Origin: a virus
DNA: 22,900 nucleotides
Reading direction: 5' to 3' (one strand)
IMG/VR virus record: IMGVR_UViG_3300025141_000811
Coordinates: 1 to 22,900 of that record
Under the pieces are notes generated by a model, which saw nothing but the letters and a program-made list of their open reading frames with translations, did not search any database and was not told where the DNA came from. The stretch's first letter is position 1; every line of letters begins with the position of its first letter. Below, one piece after another: positions 20,514 to 22,900 of this stretch. The position numbers and the translations under genes were made by a program.

Positions 20514-20574
20514 GGTTAGGTAGTTGCCTGTAAAATTCGACTAAAATTCATATGACACTCAAGTACCTAATCTC
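20514..20574. repeat. Palindromic element B (related copy of A)
   Basis: Left arm GGTTAGGTA (20514-20522), right arm TACCTAATC (20564-20572), paired at eight of nine positions. The internal order mirrors element A: GGTTAGGTA, then TTGCCTGTAA, TTC, ATA, ACACTC and TACCTAA. The spacer is about ten bases longer. The right arm reaches into the stop codon of the small gene at 20573-20737. Confidence 0.75.
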
Positions 20575-20737
20575 AATGGTAGTTAAATAATTCTTCGTAG
20601 AGTTCTGCAAATGTTTTAGCTTGATCTGCATCTTTGGCGTATCGACATGTACCTCCTCCTGGGCAGCAAACTAAGTGTTCTTTATGTCCTCTATTTTCAA
20701 AGACTTCTATTGTTGTCCCATGCTGTAAGGTTGTCAC
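20573..20737 (-). CDS. Small Cys-containing protein, 54 residues
   Basis: Frame from GTG at 20737 to TGA at 20573-20575. Product: MTTLQHGTTIEVFENRGHKE, then HLVCCPGGGTCRYAKDADQA and KTFAELYEELFNYH. The CCPGGGTC motif (residues 24-31) is distinctive, and His21 nearby could complete a metal site. A helix (DADQAKTFAELYEELF) forms the C terminus. The composition and the clear beta-then-helix organisation argue for a real gene, although the start is GTG and the ribosome-binding site is poor. It ends where element B's right arm begins. No family is recognised. If a metal-binding regulator, it could act on the neighbouring palindromes, but that is speculation. Confidence 0.6.
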   Translation of the reverse strand: MTTLQHGTTIEVFENRGHKEHLVCCPGGGTCRYAKDADQAKTFAELYEELFNYH

Positions 20738-20792
20738 TCTATTTACCGTTTTCCGATGATATTATTATAAAAGGCCTGTAATTTATTTAGTA

Positions 20793-21491
20793 ATGTCATC
20801 GTCATTTATATCTCCAAATTCACTAAAACTAGGACCTTTTAGTAAGTTTTCATCTACTGTTGCTCCTAAAGTTAGTAGAGGACTTCCTTTTTTAAAGACT
20901 TTTGCTAAAGGGTTGAGGTTTGCTCCTGGTATTCGGATAGGTACTGGTCTGTTGTCAGGTACGAGCAGGCTTTTATCTGGTGAACCGCTGCATAAAGTTG
21001 GTATGGGTTACGCTCAAGCAATTCCAGGTCCTATAGGTTGGTCGGCAGTTGCAGCTGATTTGGCTGACCAAGCTGGAGTATTTTCTAACATGTCTGGGGG
21101 TAATCCTGCGTCTAACTTTACCGGTGGGTTACCAAATACTTCACCAAGTACAGGAATGGCCAATATTCCAGCGACTGTACCAAGTACTGGGCAGTCTCAT
21201 AAAGATTTTGAAATTCAGCAACGTCAGGAGCAAGGTGCATACATTCCACCTGGGATGACTACTTCAGCTGGGGTTCCTGTCGAAGCGCAAGCTGGTGGTG
21301 GTATACCTGATTTTATAAATACAGGAAAAGATCAATGGGGTAGGTCCGCATCTTATAAAACTGATGATGGTACTTGGGTAAATAGATCTAATGTATTTAC
21401 GCCACATTACGAGACTGGTGAGGATCTTGGAGTCATGACTCGAAATCAGCGTAGGGCATATGATCTAGCAGCAGCAAAAGCTGGGTTTTGA
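20793..21491 (+). CDS. Hypothetical Gly/Pro/Ser-rich phage protein, possibly virion-associated
   Basis: 232 residues with ATG at 20793. The N-terminal 60 residues are basic and amphipathic (LKTFAKGLRFAPGIRIGTGL). A weakly hydrophobic segment follows (GYAQAIPGPIGWSAVAADLA). The centre is a low-complexity Pro/Ser/Gly/Thr stretch. The C terminus has GKDQWGRSASYKTDDGTWVN and ends TRNQRRAYDLAAAKAGF. No signal peptide and no catalytic motif are visible. The amphipathic basic N terminus followed by a flexible region is typical of membrane-interacting or ejected virion proteins, but the evidence is only compositional. It starts the final plus-strand block and is divergent from the 54-residue gene, with a 55-base gap between them. 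Confidence 0.6.
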   Translation: MSSSFISPNSLKLGPFSKFSSTVAPKVSRGLPFLKTFAKGLRFAPGIRIGTGLLSGTSRLLSGEPLHKVGMGYAQAIPGPIGWSAVAADLADQAGVFSNMSGGNPASNFTGGLPNTSPSTGMANIPATVPSTGQSHKDFEIQQRQEQGAYIPPGMTTSAGVPVEAQAGGGIPDFINTGKDQWGRSASYKTDDGTWVNRSNVFTPHYETGEDLGVMTRNQRRAYDLAAAKAGF

Positions 21492-21519
21492 TTATAGATA
21501 ATCATAGCTTTATAATTAG

Positions 21520-21527
21520 TATAAATA
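21520..21527 (+). promoter_or_regulatory. T4 late-type promoter box TATAAATA
   Basis: Exact match to the T4 late promoter core TATAAATA, in an AT-rich 48-base gap and 12 bases before the ATG at 21540. Late promoters of T4-like phages consist of this -10 box alone. The short leader it would give leaves little room for a ribosome-binding site. The match could arise by chance in AT-rich DNA. Confidence 0.4.
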
Positions 21528-21539
21528 GTCAATAAAGTA

Positions 21540-21764
21540 ATGAACGGCGCAGGATTTGATCCTTCTGGGTTTGATATGACTGATATTGGTGATCCTCGTC
21601 GCCAATCGAAGTTACCTGGTGGATATGCAACTCAGGGGCAAGCAGTTAGTGCACCTTATGCAGATGCAAATAGAGCTGCCGCAGAGAAGACTAATCCCAT
21701 GAATGCTGCTTCTCAAGGCATAGGGGATAGGGTTGACAATTTCTTAAGTAGGTTAGGAGGTTAG
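21540..21764 (+). CDS. Small Gly/Ala-rich phage protein, unknown function
   Basis: 74 residues, beginning MNGAGFDPSGFDMTDIGDPR and continuing with QSKLPGGYATQGQAVSAPYA. The end forms a helix with NPMNAASQGIGDRVDNFLSR then LGG. Low complexity, no Cys. It lies between two other small plus-strand genes with two to fifty-base gaps. A good GGAGG ribosome-binding site for the next gene is inside its final codons. A structural or scaffold-type role is a guess from composition only. Confidence 0.5.
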   Translation: MNGAGFDPSGFDMTDIGDPRRQSKLPGGYATQGQAVSAPYADANRAAAEKTNPMNAASQGIGDRVDNFLSRLGG

Positions 21765-21766
21765 TT

Positions 21767-22246
21767 ATGGAGATGATGAATCCTGGTGATGCCTTTCTTA
21801 AAGATTACAAGGATCGCCATTCTACTTATTTTTCAGATCGTCCAGAGGATCGATCTATTGATATCTCACTTGGAGATGCATTAGTAGGTGCGTCAGTGAG
21901 AGCTACAAATGATGCAAGAGAAACAGCGGAAAGAGAAGGAATGAATACATCGGCAACACAAAATTTAAATCCTACTTCTGAGTCCTCCCTACGTGAACTA
22001 CAAGCAGTTCCAGGAGAACAACCAGTGAGAGGATCAGGAGAACAACCAGTGAGAGGATCAGGAGAACAACCAGTGAGAGGACCAGGAGGATTGACTAGAG
22101 AGGAGTTTGAGGCTCTATCTGATGACGAACAATTTCGGACAGTACTTAAAGATTCAATGCCTACACCACATGGATTACATCGTGTAGTTACAGGTGTTGC
22201 TGATTTCTTAACGGGTAATCAATATGATTATGATCGGCGCGGTTAA
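21767..22246 (+). CDS. Acidic hypothetical protein with GEQPVRGS tandem repeat
   Basis: 159 residues from ATG 21767, preceded by GGAGG about five bases upstream. The N terminus is charged (MEMMNPGDAFLKDYKDRHST). Residues 83-106 are three tandem octapeptides GEQPVRGS, the last ending in GP. The C-terminal part has LTREEFEALSDDEQFRTVLK, then VVTGVADFLTGNQYDYD. A REEFEALSDDEQF-type helix of this kind resembles phage scaffold or connector segments, though no family is named with confidence. The 24-base DNA repeat is nearly perfect and in frame, so copy number may vary between phages. Confidence 0.6.
   Translation: MEMMNPGDAFLKDYKDRHSTYFSDRPEDRSIDISLGDALVGASVRATNDARETAEREGMNTSATQNLNPTSESSLRELQAVPGEQPVRGSGEQPVRGSGEQPVRGPGGLTREEFEALSDDEQFRTVLKDSMPTPHGLHRVVTGVADFLTGNQYDYDRRG
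22013..22084 (+). repeat. Triple 24-base tandem repeat
   Basis: Three head-to-tail units at 22013-22036, 22037-22060 and 22061-22084, each starting GGAGAACAACCAGTGAGAGG. Units 1 and 2 are identical; unit 3 has one T-to-C change. Each unit codes for eight residues in frame, so gain or loss would not disrupt the gene. Its near-identity points to recent slippage. Confidence 0.9.
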
Positions 22247-22251
22247 GTAAG

Positions 22252-22479
22252 ATGGGTGATAATGATTTTCCAGCAGTAATGGCCAACGGTGGTTGGGATG
22301 AAGCTAAAGATAAGGCTTCTAAATGGAAGACGTATCGGAGTGGTGCATCTTCATATAGCCAATCTGGGACTGATATACCTACAGGAAGTATGCAAAGTAG
22401 GGGTGAATTTACTGATGGATCAGATATTACTCCTTACGGTTATGAAGAATTTGGCATTAGTCCAAGCTTATTAAGGTAA
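22252..22479 (+). CDS. Small hypothetical protein, last of the small-gene series
   Basis: 75 residues. Starts MGDNDFPAVMANGGWDEAKD, with AKDKASKWKTYRSGASSYSQ and a C-terminal YGYEEFGISPSLLR. It is charged and lacks a hydrophobic helix. The ATG follows the previous stop by five bases. A second frame across the same bases (22289-22474) has less plausible composition. No family is recognised. Confidence 0.5.
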   Translation: MGDNDFPAVMANGGWDEAKDKASKWKTYRSGASSYSQSGTDIPTGSMQSRGEFTDGSDITPYGYEEFGISPSLLR

Positions 22480-22534
22480 AGACTAGATTTTGTAAGCGTA
22501 AAATTGAATATATAGACTAAAGTTTAGACGGTAG

Positions 22535-22900
22535 ATGTCACAAACAAAAGCACAGTTACTTGATAATATCAAGGATAATGTTCAACTTGACGCGCAAAAG
22601 GCTCTGCGATTTGCAGATTCTGACTCGAGTCATTATGTAGCTTTTAAGGCTCCAGGTACTGTTTCTAGTAGTGTTACTTGGACATTACCGGCAGCAGATG
22701 GTAGCGCAAATTACGTATTAGCTACGGACGGTAGTGGAAATCTCTCGTGGATAGCTGATCCAGCTGGGCAATGGGTAACTAGTAGTAGCAATATCTATTT
22801 CACAGGAGGCAATGTAGGTATAGGAGATAGCTCACCAAGTAATCCCTTATCTGTGACAGGGGCTTCAGCTTTTAATGGTGATGTTCAGTTTACTGGTGCA
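22535..22900 (+). CDS. Fibre/adhesin protein of cyanophage type (3' truncated by window edge)
   Basis: Frame open from ATG 22535 to the end of the window (122 codons). The N terminus MSQTKAQLLDNIKDNVQLDA, then LRFADSDSSHYVAFKAPGTV and VTWTLPAADGSANYVLATDG, is a familiar beginning of cyanomyovirus fibre proteins. FTGGNVGIGDSSPSNPLSVT is the fibre module that often follows. The second fibre locus of the window therefore begins here. It lacks an upstream match to the late box; the gap 22480-22534 is AT-rich with no clear promoter. No C-terminal domain is visible in the window. Confidence 0.8.
   Translation, partial: MSQTKAQLLDNIKDNVQLDAQKALRFADSDSSHYVAFKAPGTVSSSVTWTLPAADGSANYVLATDGSGNLSWIADPAGQWVTSSSNIYFTGGNVGIGDSSPSNPLSVTGASAFNGDVQFTGA

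Larger units (their letters stand above)
20185..20572. promoter_or_regulatory. Long non-coding region with two palindromic elements and hairpins
   Basis: 388 bases with no convincing gene. It holds: two related elements with GGTTAGGTA arms (see separate entries); a perfect 10-base palindrome TACTTAAGTA at 20356-20365; a hairpin AACACCC (20368-20374)/GGGTGTT (20392-20398); and a larger GC-rich hairpin at 20423-20463. TTGACA at 20240-20245 is a -35-like box with no good -10 at 17 bases. The region separates the HNH-like gene from the 54-residue gene, both on the minus strand. Origin, early control or structured RNA are possible. Confidence 0.55.

Noticed and set aside
22289-22474. Second plus-strand frame over the last small gene
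   Set aside because: Alternative frame with less plausible composition; the ATG at 22252 follows the upstream stop directly.
1-22900. tRNA genes and CRISPR arrays
   Set aside because: No T-arm or cloverleaf was found on inspection of both strands, and there are no regularly spaced short repeats; the three-unit repeat at 22013 is contiguous and coding.

Overview
Organism and type of element. The window reads as accessory and structural DNA from a tailed marine cyanophage, most likely a T4-like cyanomyovirus (Kyanoviridae-type) or a close relative. It is AT-rich and tightly packed with short genes that overlap by 1 to 30 bases. It has two sets of tail-fibre or adhesin genes with repeats familiar from cyanophages, a Mtd-N-like protein, a tail-assembly chaperone-like protein, a prolyl-4-hydroxylase-type 2OG-Fe(II) oxygenase, a holin/C39-like pair, and a probable NblA-like phycobilisome-degradation adaptor. 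No RNA polymerase, replication, capsid, tRNA or integrase gene is visible, so the family assignment is inference from gene content. Both ends of the window cut genes.  Layout. (1) 1-7047, plus strand: fibre/adhesin locus with two paralogous beta-rich proteins, a 763-residue repetitive fibre, small virion-type proteins, a tail-assembly chaperone-like protein and an 859-residue fibre with a probable receptor-binding tip. (2) 7112-8601, plus: thermonuclease-like protein, a small membrane protein and a conserved unknown that ends in a hydrophobic and basic tail. (3) 10189-8369, minus: three consecutive genes with Sec-type signal peptides, two of them paralogous. (4) 10260-12565, plus: a probable lysis module (holin-like protein, then an SH3-like/C39-like protein), followed by four small unknowns. 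(5) 13372-12566, minus: 2OG-Fe(II) oxygenase. (6) 13422-14925, plus: a tiny membrane protein, the NblA-like protein, a beta-rich protein and a lysozyme-fold protein that seems to lack catalytic residues. (7) 17380-14618, minus: six tightly spaced genes including a DUF1599/Nmad1-like protein and a Dam-type DNA adenine methyltransferase homologue with an altered catalytic motif. (8) 17303-18064, plus: a tiny membrane protein and a Pro-rich protein. (9) 20737-18068, minus: a 54-residue protein, then a three-module HNH-like zinc protein, a small protein and a PPC-like beta protein. (10) 20793-22900, plus: four small or medium unknowns and the start of another fibre gene.  Themes. Several genes keep the fold of an enzyme but have lost residues needed for catalysis (lysozyme, Dam methylase, C39 peptidase, HNH), which suggests binding or structural roles. 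Opposite-strand genes overlap in three places. Short GC-rich islands with C-ending codons interrupt the AT-rich background, mostly at these overlaps or in conserved-looking blocks. The most unusual non-coding feature lies between 20185 and 20572: two related palindromic elements built on GGTTAGGTA arms, with hairpins between them. Four small genes (12120-12293, 13422-13562, 17303-17431, 20573-20737) were found by reading the sequence directly; they are supported by start/stop placement and composition only.
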